Source: Talinum fruticosum (taxonomy: Eukaryota; Streptophyta; Magnoliopsida; Caryophyllales; Talinaceae). Taken from it: a DNA stretch of 64,000 nt. The notes below the pieces were generated by a model that did no database searches, was not told where the DNA came from, and was given only the letters and a program-made list of their open reading frames with translations. Numbering within the stretch: position 1 is the first letter of the stretch; the number at the start of each line of letters is the position of its first letter. The translations under genes and the position numbers were made by a program. The stretch spans positions 248,001-312,000 of the forward strand of contig JAITYX010000157.1 in assembly GCA_021018815.1 (NCBI GenBank). The letters run 5' to 3'. This document shows, piece by piece, positions 37,000 through 49,004 of this stretch.

Positions 37000-39555
37000 C
37001 ATCTTATGGTGACTCGTCGTATAGCGACGGTAGTTATAAGTGTATCCTTATTATTATTATTATTTTGTTGTTGTTGTTGGTGGTGCTATTCACCAAACAT
37101 AATACTGTTACGTAATAAATATAATTATGCTGCTCACTAAAGATAATTAGTCACTAAATATGAATGATCACAAACTTTTTGGGTATTCATTATAATCAAA
37201 TTTAGTTACATAGAATATATCCTAAAAACAGAGATTAAAAAACAAGTGAGTAAGCTTATAAAACTTTGGGTTCATAAATTATTTTCCTTCTTTAAAACTA
37301 TATATATAAAAAAACAGGGCATGTAATTGAGAAGGGAAAAATTCGAATTTGATAAATCTCCTTTCCAGTCAATATTTAAAACTAGTTTTAGGACGGGTTT
37401 TTAATTCATAACTCTTTCTTGTTTTTCTTGTCATTTGCAATGAAATTAAGAAGATAGATTATTATAAGATTTGAATTTAACTGTCTAATAATAACTATAA
37501 ACATTATCAATAAAAGTTAGTTTAAATAATTTGACACTTAATTTTATAAAGTAAAATATCATGTTTTAGGTTTGTAGTTAAATGGAGGATCAAATATCTA
37601 CAAAATAAAAGTTTTAAAAAGAATTTACCGACTAATTAACATTGCATTGTTAATATTTTATAAGTTGACTGCACCAAAAAAAAAAAAAATCTATAAGTTG
37701 AAAATCATATTAATCCTTTTAAGATTCATTGTACGTAATTTGACCCATTGTTAACTGATTACTATATTCGGTCAACCAAAACAATATGATGACTATATCA
37801 AAACTAATGCAAACTAACCCAAAACAATATTTTTTATAAAAAAATGTTTATCTTCTACTATATAAATCATAAACAATAATTTGATGGCTCAGTAATTATA
37901 CTTTAATTTATTATATATATATTTTTCGATAAAAAAGTTTATCCTTTTCCCTAATATTGCTAAGTGATATCTTCAAAATATTTTAGGTGTAATAAATATA
38001 AGTACATATTAACCATAGGAGTTATTATGACATATAAAAACTAGGAACATAAAAGTAAATAATTACAGCCAAAAACTCTATCCTTACTAATTATTAATAA
38101 AAAGTCTATCAAAATTATATATGAATATTTTAATTGGTTAATTTCAATTTAATTATTAAAATTTTTTGTTTTTATGATGTTATTTTTCATCTAATATGTC
38201 ATATTGTATGCAAATTCGTGTATCTCCTGAAAGTACAAATTTATTTGTACTCCTGACCCATTTCGAAGCCAATAAGCCAAGTCCTGTACGAATTACAAAT
38301 TTCAAAAAAGGGAAATTTATAAATAAATAAATAAATGTTCCTCCTTCCATCTTCATTCTTCTTCTCGCCAATATCTATCCCTATGTTTTCACTATTTTCG
38401 TCTTTCTCCCTCACCAATTTTATTGCAATCAATGCATATTTAGGTTTAAATCTAAAGATTCTTCACAATCGTAGATCAATTTCGATTTCGTATTTAATGA
38501 TGCTAGGTCTGCAATTTTTGTGATTTTGATCTATTTTATGTGAGTTGTTGAATGATATGGACCACATTACTGCTATATATGGATAATAATAAAAAATTAT
38601 TTTATTTTTTAGATAACGATTTAACAAAAATAGTAAAAATAATACAAGTTAAATCTAATATCTTTACCGCGTATGCTATATTGTCTCTTTTTTACGCTCT
38701 CTGTCTCAGGAGAAAGAGTAAAGAAGAGAGAGAGAATACAGTCTTCTCATGAAGGAGAGAGAGTGAAAAAGATAGAGTGAAAATTTATTCTCATGTTGTA
38801 TTTCATTTTTTAACTTGTATTTTTTACCTTCTTTGTTAAATTGTCATCTAAAGAATAAAGATTTTTTCATAATTGTCCATGTGTAACAACACTGCCATTC
38901 ATGTCATTCAACATCTGAGTTCAACTCTATGATGGTGCAAGAAATGTAAATAGCTCCAAAATTGATGTTGGCATCCAATTCTTCCATTGGAATTAATGGC
39001 GTCTAACACCCTTAAATTTTGTATTAATAGCGTCCAATACTTCTATTATTTATTATATATTTCACAATAACAAATATTGGTCAACGATGAATATTTGAGA
39101 ATATATATTTTTGCTTATCGATTTGTTTTTATTTGATTAGAAATTCATATATTTTATTAGTAATCGTATTTTATTTTTATGTAAATGTTTTTCAGAAAAA
39201 TTAGTTCCCAATAATACCTATCTCAATAAATTTTAACAATGCAATTACAAAATTTAACAAAAAGGCCAACAATTACGGAATTAAAAAAATATTAACAAAA
39301 AACCCAAAAAAATTTAACAGAAAAATTCTAACGAAACCTAACTCTTCTATCCAAAAAAAAAAAATATCTATCCCAAAATCAATACCTACACCAAAACTAA
39401 AAACAATATATATCCCTCTCAACATAGATAATATCAAACCGCTATTTACCTAACAATTTTCATATCATAACAACAGTGACTTATTTGATAAAAATATTTG
39501 TATATATTTTAATACTAATATAAAATTACCTCAACAATAAACAAAAACCATGGTG

Positions 39556-39608
<53 letters not shown>

Positions 39609-40157
39609 AAGAAGGTTGATTAACAGTTATAGCGGTTATAACGGTTATAAGATTTATGAATTGTTATGAATTGTTATGAGTTATATGACTTATTATGAGT
39701 TGGTAACTGTTATAAATGATGTTATAAATGCCAAAAACGAATATACTCTTATTGTGAAACTACTGTTCACTAAAAGACATATGTTGTTGTATTTGAAAAT
39801 TCATTTCATTGTATATTAAAGAGACAATGTCTTTTTGCAAGAAAATAACAGTTTAGAACATGAAATATTTAATTATTTACAAAACAAACATACTATTTAA
39901 GTGTGTCTAAAAACAACTTTTTGAATACAAGCACAATTTGGTTTTAACTTTTAAATAAACGAGTTTTGCTAAACGTGGCTCTTAGGGCGATGGATAAGGA
40001 CTATCATAATTGTTATTTATAAAATCTTTTCTATTTCTATTTATATTTTTATATATAAGATATGAATGTTATTAATTTTTAAAATTAAAGGATATGAATA
40101 TTATTTTAAAAAATAATTGATCAAGTTATTCAATTTTCTAATGCAATTTAACTTTCC
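37000..40157. other. AT-rich intergenic sequence with a (TAA)n repeat
   Basis: No gene is supported. The stretch holds a patch of the CACTAAATATAA words (37085-37175), a (TAA)n microsatellite at 39556-39605, and a short GTTATAACGG/TTATGAATTG repeat at 39620-39690. Small frames at 38180-38750 have no features. Confidence 0.5.
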
Positions 40158-40523
40158 AAATACATATTCATCACCATTATAGTTTCAAATAAATTACGTG
40201 TTCATTCTCTCACGTCATACTACTCGCAACAAATAAATGTAATCGACATGACGATTATATAAGATTTATAGATCTCCTCGTTAGAGGTTGTATGATAAAA
40301 CAACAATTAATTGAAAGAGGAGCATTCAAAACAGTATTCTAAATACATATTCATCACCATTATAGTTTCAAATGAATTACGTGTTCATTCTCTCACAGTC
40401 ATACTACTGCAACAAATAAATGTAATCGACATGACGATTATATAAGATTTATGTATCTCCTCGTTAGAGGTTGTATGATAAAACAACAATTAATTGGAAG
40501 AGCAGCATTCAAAAGAGTTTTAA
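40158..40523. repeat. 183-bp tandem duplication
   Basis: Two near-identical units (40158-40340 and 40341-40523) begin AAATACATATTCATCACC and contain GTAATCGACATGACGATT and CTCGTTAGAGGTTGTATG. They differ by a few substitutions and single-base indels. Confidence 0.9.
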
Positions 40524-40830
40524 TTAGTTATTTCAGTTGAAAGATTTATTTTATTATTTTAATTATGAATTTGTTTGAGTTTAATTTTTGTTGTAAATGT
40601 AGTATAGTCTTTAATTAATAAAATTCATCCATCATTAAAAAAAAGTGCTTTATAATGCTCCAAAGTGAAATTTAGTGTTTTTTTCATCTAAATTTAGTGT
40701 CTTAAACTGCCCCAAATAAATCCGGATGCATATTTTAATAGGTTACATCTCTAAGAAAACAAATTCCATTAATATTTATAGACTTGGAATGTATGTCGCC
40801 TTTATAATACTTCACTCATAATTTTTTTAA

Positions 40831-42985
40831 CTAGTTTTTGCTTGCGTTAAGGCACGGGATATATTAATATGTAGAAATACTTTAGAGAAATTTTTACCAT
40901 TTAATAGACGAAATTTCAATGATAGTTGTTATATCAAAAAATAAATTCTAAATGATATAAAAATATTTTATAATGATTCTTTTAAAAAATAATTTTAAAA
41001 ACAAAAATTTACGTAAATCCTAATTATGAATAAATTAATAAAAATATCATCTCAAAATTATTACTATTTATTCTAATAACTCATAATAGGATGCATAATA
41101 TTTCTTTTATAAAAATTCTCAATAATATAAAAATAATATTTAACGACAAAAATCTCATGATATGAGTCAAAATATAATCTAACTATATATATCAAAACGT
41201 ATTAAAATACTTGTATACATAAACCAAAAATCTAATCATCACACTGTATATATATTATAACTTATCAAAATCAAGGTTGTTAGAATTGATATCCTAGTTA
41301 GAATTAATTAGGGGAGGGGATGGTTAGAATAAGAATAGTAGAATTGGATCGAGGATTGTAAAATTCTAATATTTGTTTGTAATAATGAAATTATTTTTTA
41401 TAAGAATAAAAATATTTGTAAACGTTCATAAAGATTTATAAAAATCCAGTACAACTATACTCTGTCGAAGATTTTGATACATAAGTATACTATTGTAATA
41501 AATTCTCGAATATAATTATTTGTAGCTACTTTATGAATTTTGTTTAGAAGAGTGCAATTGAATTCTAATGAATCGCAGGATTGTAGAATTGTAGAATCAT
41601 TGTGCAATATTCTACCATAGATTTTTAGAATTAAATTAGAATTATAAGATTCCAATGAATCGTAGAATCGTAGGATCGTTACATCCGAATCGGGAGTTTA
41701 ATAACCATCATAAAAATGCTTGTACATATGAGTATAAATTATCAATAATGGACTTACATATATCATTACAATACTAATGCACAAACTCCACTTCTACCCT
41801 CCTAATAAAACAAATAGATATTTATCTTGAAAATAATCCATTTAAAATTATAGAATTTATACCCACACAATTTATAGGCATACATAAGGAGTATATTTTC
41901 ATTAAAGTTACATATAACTATTATACCTTGGTAGTCTAATTTAAATGAATGTAGTCTTCCAACATAGTCAAAAAAAAAAAAAAAACTTTAAGGAGTACAT
42001 ATAATTCAACCATCATAAAACCCAATTACTTAAACAACAATGTTTGAAAACTTATATTTTTATTGGTAATTAAAATTGCTAATAAATATTACAATAATAT
42101 AATCATGCATTGATAAAATATTGTGGCACGATTATACCCTCGGTCAAGCAAAAAAACACATTGATAAATTTCAACTATGAACTAAAGATTAGACAATAAT
42201 ATCCCATTAACAATTTTCTTTTTACATCCATTGATTTATTTAGACAGAAATATAAGGAATATTATATTTTTAGAATATAAAAGTATATCAAATGTAGGAA
42301 ATTCTCACCAAAAAAAAGGAAAAAAAAGAAATTTTAATTCAAGATATTCACTTATAAAGTTTAAAATATCTGAATATATTGATGAGATAATATACAACAC
42401 TATGATCATGTTGATGAGAAATTTTATACCTTCTTAAATACTGTCTTATGGCATTGTTGTAAAAGATATGAGAAATTCAACATGATAATGATATAAAATA
42501 TGTAAAAGAAAAAAAGCTCATAATTCAAGTAGTGTTAAAAGATATAATAACTTCTAATTCAAACAATATAAAATTTAAGCTAAAATAAATAATTTTTTGC
42601 ACACAAAGAGATTTCATCCTAACAATGGTGTAAGTAGAGAGAAAGAGATGAATATGATTATACTAATATATTTATAAAGGGAGAGCTAATTTGAAGAAAA
42701 AGAATTAATTTGGAAGGAAAATGGGATTTAAGAGTTAATTAGAGGAAAAAATTATTTGTGTTATATATTTGTAAAGAAATAATTTTTTTTAAATTTTTTT
42801 ATCAAAGATATTTTTAAATTAGATTTTTTTATTCGAATGATAATTTTAAATTTGATAAATGCATAAATATTGCTAGCCATTTAATATTTTCAATAGTTAT
42901 TTTTTATGAGTAAATATTTATGATAATATTTGGTAAAAGTTTAGCAAATAAATGCTTAGTAATAATATTCATATTTTATACATAA
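40831..42985 (-). mobile_element. Helitron-like repeat, minus orientation, carrying a MITE
   Basis: The minus-strand 3' end at 40831 is CCGTGCC...GCAAGCAAAAACTAG followed by T, a weak hairpin plus CTAG-T. The whole segment is the reverse complement of 60857-62879: shared blocks include the terminal 250 bases, the MITE at 41275-41706, the flank with TACATATGAGTATAAATTAT, and the far end with GGCTAGCAATATTTATGC words. No protein-coding capacity is seen. Confidence 0.6.
41275..41706. mobile_element. MITE copy (GGTTGTTAGAAT...AATAACC), inverted relative to 22631
   Basis: The ends are GGTTGTTAGAATTGATATCC and the complement of GGTTATTAAACTCCCGATTC. The interior has the same GATTCTACGATTC/TAGAATCGTAGG words. 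It lies inside the Helitron-like repeat at a position shared with the 62019 copy. Confidence 0.7.
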
Positions 42986-43502
42986 AAATATAAATAAAAA
43001 TAGAAAATATTTTATTAATAATCGTCCTTCGCCCTAAGGGCAATGTTTTGGAAAACCCTTAAATAAATACGATAAAAACAAGTAATAATAAAGAAGAAGA
43101 AAAACAAAGTAAATGATGCCTAAAAACACAATGAGAAAGTAAATAAAATATTTTTTAAAAAAGGTAACTAAATGATGTCTATTATCTGAAATCCTTAATA
43201 ACTTACATCATTGTGAGCAAGCGACACATGTACATGGATGTGTATCACCTGCTTGGGGCTCATGCTGACACATGGGAGTACACAACTTTGTGATTTGTAC
43301 AAAGGATTTGTGATTTATGTGCTATAGAAAGAAGGATCGTAAAATTTTCAGCGTCAGTCCAAGGTATTCATTTTCTTAATATGTTTATAATGGTTCTAAT
43401 TGTGGTGAGAGTAATTTTTAAAAATATTAACAAAGGAAAAAAAATTGAGCATTTAAGAAAAAGAGGGCAGTAGAGTCGTTCAAAAAAGAACACATATCTA
43501 AT
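42986..43502. other. No gene recognised
   Basis: AT-rich sequence. Words near 43020-43060 (CGCCCTAAGGGCAATGTTTTGG) are the complement of a similar segment at 39965-39995, indicating another old repeat. Confidence 0.4.
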
Positions 43503-43699
43503 CAGTGGCGGATCCAAGAATTTAAGGAAAGGGGTCGAAATAAATGAAATAATCGTGTATATAATAGAAAAGTTAACATCTATTTTTAAAATTAATATTA
43601 CATAATGATAATATTACATCTAATACAATTGTGTTCGACAAGTTCTCATATTTTGAAAGCGTTCCATGATATCATCATTAGATATAATTTTAAACAAAT

Positions 43700-43890
43700 C
43701 ATCCTCAAAGTAAGTAATAACGAGTATCATTTACATCACACGTTGTAGGGGAGGGATTGGCATTTGCATCACAAGTTTGTAGAGAACGATTTGTATTTGC
43801 ATCCCCTTCTTCATTCGATAGTAAATTTTCAGATTTAGAACTTGAAGGAACGGAGGGTTCTGTTGCTATCTTTTTGGAATATCTAAACAT
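43700..43890 (-). pseudogene. N-terminal remnant of a hAT transposase
   Basis: A 61-residue frame starts MFRYSKKIATEPS and continues with Ser-rich SVPSSSKSENLLSN and acidic stretches. Plant hAT transposases of the zinc-finger MYM/TTF type often start with a basic-aromatic MxxFFKK-like segment followed by a Ser-rich linker, which this resembles. Its place just downstream of the leader inside a hAT element supports the reading. The zinc-finger, catalytic and dimerisation regions are absent. Confidence 0.4.
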
Positions 43891-44218
43891 TTTGATCTAC
43901 AATATGAATTTATCAACAAAAATTAAACCTATACCATAAAATTTGTCCGAACAATGAATGAAGTGAAATTGAAAAATCAATAAAATCACATAAATTAAGA
44001 ATAGAATCAAAGAAATTAACCCTAATATTGTACAAATTAAATCTTAAATTGATATACAATGAAAAATTGTAGAGGTTAGAACTTACGAGATCCGGAGACA
44101 ACGAGAGAGTTTAGTGCGGGAAAGGAGAGACGACCCAACCGGGAAGTGCCGGGGCAACTTGTTTGGGGCTAGCGCCGGCGACCAACAGCCGTGTCGCTGT
44201 GTGCGTGGTGTAGTGGGC

Positions 44219-44252
<34 letters not shown>

Positions 44253-44489
44253 CAAGCTGCGGGAGAGGGTAGAGTCGCGAGAGGGCTGCGTAGTGTACAA
44301 ACGCGAGAGGGTGGGGGCAAGTCGAGTAGGCATGGGCTGCGGTGGGCGGCGTAGGCTGCGTCGGCGGCGACCGGCCGTGGTGGTGGGGGAGGGAGCAGAC
44401 CAGTCGAGCTCGGGCAGAAGCAGTCGAAGGGAAATAAAATTAAAAGCAAGGAGGGATTGAATTTTGAAAAAAAAAGAGTTGTCAATAGC

Positions 44490-44562
44490 AGGAGTCGAAC
44501 ATAGGACCTATTGCTCAAATTACACAAGCTTTACCAACTCAGCAACTTGCTTATACTAGTTT
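44490..44562 (-). other. tRNA-like sequence with A and B boxes inside the hAT element
   Basis: The minus strand contains TTGCTGAGTTGG (A-box form TRGCNNAGYNGG) and, about 40 bases on, TGTTCGACTCCTGC (B-box form GTTCGANTCC), separated by an extended middle part as in class II tRNAs. The stems are incomplete, so it is a decayed tRNA or a tRNA-derived promoter rather than a working tRNA. Confidence 0.5.
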
Positions 44563-44659
44563 TTCCTCAACATAAAAATTTTATTTAGTTTTGGAAGGGG
44601 ATCAGTTGACCACCCTGACCCCCGGTGGTTCCGCCACTATATCTAATCTAATATTATAA

Positions 44660-44810
44660 TTGAAATGTTTTTTTTTTAATTGTTACTTGCACCACATTAA
44701 ATCCCACCTAAATAATCCCTTTTAAATTACTTCCTTTTTTTCTATTCTTTTTGAAATTCAAACTAAATTATTTTTATTTTATAAATGATTGAAACATAAT
44801 TTATGGAAAG

Positions 44811-44816
<6 letters not shown>
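44660..44816. repeat. Dispersed ~150-bp repeat, copy 1 of 3
   Basis: The words ATTGTTACTTGCACCACATT, AAATCCCACCTAAA and AATTTATG recur at 60325-60490 and 60512-60665 in the same orientation. Each copy is followed by a TA-rich run. Probably part of the end of the Helitron-like family. Confidence 0.7.

Positions 44817-44868
<52 letters not shown>
44817..44868. repeat. (TA)n microsatellite
   Basis: About 25 TA units after the dispersed repeat. Confidence 0.95.
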
Positions 44869-44870
<2 letters not shown>

Positions 44871-45761
44871 AACAGAAAAAAATTAGCCCGTTTACTATAA
44901 GAGTTGTTTAATTAAAAAAGGTACCTACATAAAATAATTTTCAATTCTTTCAAAAAAATAAAAAACAAAAAGAACATTTCTTTTTTAAAGAAAAACTACA
45001 ATATACTAATTTTATTAACCTTTTACGAGAATAAGTTAGATTGAATTTTTTTGTTTAAAAAAACACCTAGATAGCACATATACTAGCTTTAAACAATCTT
45101 AAAAAAATACACATTATTAGAAATGGGGAAAAAGCTATTTACTGTAAAAACAAATGCTAAATCCCATTTTCAAGTTAAACCTCAGTAAAATGTAAAAATC
45201 CTCTAGCAATAACGACAGTCACAAAGAAGAAATTAAAATATTAATTAAAAAAGGAAAAGTTAAAATAAGATAAAATAAAAAAGCTCAGTCCATCTCTAAC
45301 CTAAACAAATACAACAAAGCAAAGCATTAAAAGAATTAAAAAGGGAAGGAGACTTTTTGTTATATATATATATATATAAAATCATAATCATTATAACACC
45401 TCAGTGTTAAAAACATTATTTTAAAGTTATCAAGAAGACACATGTCAAATATCATTTTATTTATAGATAAAAGCATTGATGGTTCGATTGTCTTGTATAT
45501 CTATCAAATTGTGACTTTTTGTTTAATGAATAGTATATTATAACTTTAATAAAACTACTCAAACTATATAACCAAATATAATATCAAATGAAAAAAATAT
45601 AATTACAACTGATATACATACAAGTATGTTGAATGACACATTATAAGTATCGTAAAGTATATTTACAATATAGAAATGTAGCAATCATAAATTTATACAA
45701 TCAAATACAAATATATTACAACCTCATATTTACTGATTAAAAAAATTAATACGTATATGTA
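44869..45761. other. AT-rich sequence, no gene recognised
   Basis: A-rich words and a short (TA)n at 45362-45378. Nothing coding. Confidence 0.5.
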
Positions 45762-46136
45762 TGTATCAAATGAGAGAAGGGGATAGAGTGAAAGTGAGAG
45801 GATTAAATCTCAACCATTCATTTCAAATCTAAGGGTTAAGATTAAAATAAAGTTATTTTCTATCATTCATGAGTGCAAGATATAAATTTTCGATTTGGGT
45901 TCAACATGCCCTAAATTAGATGCATTTAGGTTAGGGTTTTCATAAATTCCGGCAGCTTTGCCATCTGGAAAAGTGAAGAAAGTAATGGGGTGTGGTGGTT
46001 TTAGAGTGACATAGTGGAAGAGGAAATAATTAGGGCTTTTTATTTGGTAGATTAATCTCGATCACTCATTTTAATCTAATGGCCTATATTTAATCCTCTC
46101 ACTCTCACCATATCTGTTTCCTCTCATTAGATACAT
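45762..46136. mobile_element. MITE, left member of an inverted pair
   Basis: About 375 bases starting TGTATCAAATGAGAG and ending CTCTCATTAGATACAT, with inverted ends of about 45 bases that include GTGAGAGGATTAAAT and its complement. The interior includes ATTTTCGATTTGGGTTCAAC and ATGCATTTAGG. The member at 46237-46608 is its reverse complement with scattered differences. Confidence 0.8.
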
Positions 46137-46137
46137 C

Positions 46138-46138
<1 letters not shown>

Positions 46139-46204
<66 letters not shown>
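46139..46204. repeat. (TA)n microsatellite between the MITE pair
   Basis: About 33 TA units. It is self-complementary and sits at the centre of the near-palindrome. Confidence 0.95.
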
Positions 46205-46207
<3 letters not shown>

Positions 46208-46236
46208 GATGTATCTAATGAGAGGATATACGAGGA

Positions 46237-46608
46237 TGTATCTAATGAGAGGAGAGGGATAGAGTGAGAGTGAGAGGATTAAATATGGACCATAGGATTA
46301 AAATGAGTGGTTGAGATTAATCTATTAAATAAAAACCCTAATTACTTCATTCTCTACTATGTCACCCTGAAACCACCACATCCCATTACTTTTTCACTTT
46401 TGCGGTGACAAAACTGCCGTAATTTATGAAAACCTTACCCTAAATGCATCTAATTCAGGACATGTTGAACTCCAAATCGAAAATTTATATCGTGCATCCA
46501 CGAATCATAGAAAATAACTATGTTTTAATCTTAACCCTTAGATTTGAAATGAATAATTGAGATTTAATAATCTCACTCTCACTCTATCCCCTCCTCTCAT
46601 TTGATACA
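46237..46608. mobile_element. MITE, right member of an inverted pair
   Basis: About 372 bases beginning TGTATCTAATGAGAGG and ending CTCTCATTTGATACA, the reverse complement of 45762-46136. The first 17 bases are duplicated just upstream at 46210-46226. Together with the left copy it can form a hairpin of about 370 base pairs with a roughly 100-base loop. Confidence 0.8.
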
Positions 46609-46826
46609 ATACATATATAAAAGACATATCAAAAACATAAGATTATGTCAAGAAGACATACTTATAATATTTTTTTACTATGATAAATTCTTCTATTGAT
46701 AAGCGATGTAGGAAATTAAACTTTATTTTTTTCTTATTTTTAATGCAATAAAAGATGATCTCATTAATTAGACATTCCCACACAAGTCTACCATAAAAAG
46801 AGGGTCAAAGTCATCTAAAACTTTAA

Positions 46827-47418
46827 GGGTCTATTTGATTTTAGGAAAATTAGATGGAAAGAAAATTTGAAGGAAAAAAAATTAGTAGGAAAAAAAGTAA
46901 GAGAAAATTGATTTTTTCTTCCATTTGGACTTAGGAAATTGAGGGAAAAAACCATCAATTGAGAAACCCTCATATCTTTTTCTCTCTCTTCAACTTGAAT
47001 TTTCATTTTCAACCTAATTATTTTCACTCTCCTCTAATTGAGAATTAAGACCGCTCTTATCTCTCTCTCTCCAAATTGAATCCCCATGGGAGTTGAGGCC
47101 CCTTCTTATCTCTCTCTCCAACGTAATTTACCGTGAAATTATGTATAAGCAAGACTTTGATTGATTGAAAGAAGTAGAGAGATAAGGAAGTAGAGAGAAG
47201 CATAGACATAGAGAGCACAAGAGATTCATAGAAAATTTTCCTCCAACTTTCCTCATGTTTTTGGAAGGAAAATAAACTTGTCTAAAATTATCCATTTTCC
47301 ACCAAATTTTCCACATAATTTTTTTCCGTTCTATTTTCCTTGAACCAAACACAAGAAAAATTCTTAGTTTCCTATAAAATTTTCTTTCCACCCAATTTTC
47401 CAATAATCAAATAGACCC
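46827..47418. mobile_element. Tourist-like MITE 1 (592 bp), TSD TAA
   Basis: The ends are GGGTCTATTTGATT and the complementary AATCAAATAGACCC. TAA at 46824-46826 is repeated at 47419-47421, the target duplication of PIF/Harbinger MITEs. The interior has long purine-rich AAGGAAAA tracts on one side and pyrimidine-rich tracts on the other, so each half can pair. No coding capacity. Confidence 0.9.
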
Positions 47419-47421
47419 TAA

Positions 47422-47882
47422 GGCTCTATTTGATTCTAAGAAAATTAGAAGGAAAGAAAAAAATGTGGAAAATGACTTTCTTTCCCTTATTTGAATTGAA
47501 GAAAAAGGAGAGAAAAAAAGTTTGATGGAAAAACTCATGGAAAATTTTGTCAATTTGATCAATTATATTTTTCTTCCAAAATTTAGAGGAAAATGGAAGA
47601 AAAATTTCACAAAAAGAGAGAAATGAAGAAAAGAGAGAGAATTCTATTAAGTAATGTCATTAAGAATTTTCTCTCTCCTCTCAATTAATCAATGCTATTG
47701 AATATTTTCTCTCTTCTCTTCATGACAATGTGGTGGATGGGTAAAAGTTTAGAAAATAATTATAATTTTTTTCCTTGAACCAAACACAAGAAAAAAATAA
47801 TTTTCCCTTAACTTTTTCCCTCATCACTTTTTTTCCATTTAAATTTTCTTTCCAACCTATTTTCTTAGAATCAAATAGAGCC
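47422..47882. mobile_element. Tourist-like MITE 2 (461 bp), TSD TAA shared with MITE 1
   Basis: The ends are GGCTCTATTTGATTCTAAG and the complement CTTAGAATCAAATAGAGCC, a perfect 19-base inverted repeat. TAA flanks it at 47419-47421 and 47883-47885; the first of these also serves as the right duplication of MITE 1. The interior is related to MITE 1. Confidence 0.92.
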
Positions 47883-47885
47883 TAA

Positions 47886-48365
47886 GTGATTTTTATGTGG
47901 CATGAAAAAATTTATTTTGTAAATTAAAAAATAATTTCTTTATTTTTTAATTTCTTTACATAGTGTTTTCCTCTTAAAAACTTCCATATTTATTCTTCAT
48001 CCTTCTATATATTACTCTTCGACATAAAATTAAACTTATTCGCTAAAAGTAATAACATATGGAGGGTACAAGTATGATAGCTATTACGAGTACAAGTATG
48101 ATAGCTATTAACCCCGTAAAGAAATCTATTAAAAAATAAAGGCTATAAAAATGAAAAGTTATATGGTAAATGTATAAGATGTATTTGGTTTTGTGTTTGG
48201 TTTAAATTTTTTTATTCTATATATGTTATAATGGTCATATAGTTTTCAATTTACTTGGTAGATTTTGACTTTTTTTAGTCAATTATTGATTATTTATTGT
48301 TAAGTGTTTCTTTCTCTTCTACCTCTAACTTTTTAAAAGTGACAAGCCTTTTATATGTATATATA
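47886..48365. other. AT-rich intergenic sequence
   Basis: No gene recognised. A 21-base word around AGTATGATAGCTATTA is directly duplicated near 48070-48110. Confidence 0.5.
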
Positions 48366-48550
48366 GGGGAGGGTTCATATGAGAACCCCCTAAAAATAAG
48401 AACCCTCCTTTTTATGAGAACTTATCATCCGAACCGTTCAAATTTAATCCAACGGTCCCGATATAAGGAGGCCTTAAAAGCATTAACAAGGCTTTAATTC
48501 AGAATTAACAATGCTTTAATTCAGAAAAAACAACGCTTTAATCTCGCGCC

Positions 48551-48945
48551 GGTGCTCTCATCTCTCTCCCTTCTCTGCCGGCCACCTCCCGACCGGCCAA
48601 AATTCACCGGCCACCACTTGACCGGCCACCTCCCGCCGGCCACCACAGACACCGAACCCAATCGCCCACCACCATAGCGCGCGACGGTGCTCTCATTTCT
48701 CTCCCTTCTCTGCCGACCACCTCCCCGACCGGCCAAAATTCGCAGGCCACCACCGACCCGCCACCTCCCTCCGGGCACCACAAGACCGAACCCAATCACC
48801 ACCGTAGCGCGCGGCGGTGCTCTCATCTCTCCCCTTCTCTGCCGGCCACCTCCCGACCGACCAAAAATTCGCCGGTCACCACCGACCGGCCACCTCCTGC
48901 CGGCCACCATAGCACCGAACCTAATCGCCCACCACCGTAGCGCTG
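48551..48945. repeat. GC-rich tandem triplication, ~132-bp unit
   Basis: Units start at 48551, 48686 and 48816 with GGTGCTCTCATC/TTCTCTC and contain GCCGGCCACC and ACCGAACCCAATC words. They lie in the leader of the transposase gene. The open frames on either strand here (48521-48910 minus, 48687-49043 plus) reflect the repeat, not proteins. Confidence 0.85.
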
Positions 48946-49004
48946 CCTCTCCATCCGTCTCGAATTCGCTCGCTGCCTCTCTCTCTCTCGCATCCGTAAG
49001 CTAC

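Larger units (their letters stand above)
43503..44639 (-). mobile_element. Non-autonomous hAT element with perfect 8-bp TSD TATCTAAT
   Basis: The left end is CAGTGGCGGATCCA and the right end is TGGTTCCGCCACTA, a terminal inverted repeat with mismatches. TATCTAAT at 43495-43502 is repeated exactly at 44640-44647. Read on the minus strand it has a GC-rich leader with a (CT)n run (complement of GA at 44221-44250), then the start of a hAT-type protein (43700-43890), and no further transposase domain. A tRNA-like segment lies near the right end. It is a deletion derivative of a gene-bearing hAT element. Confidence 0.9.
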
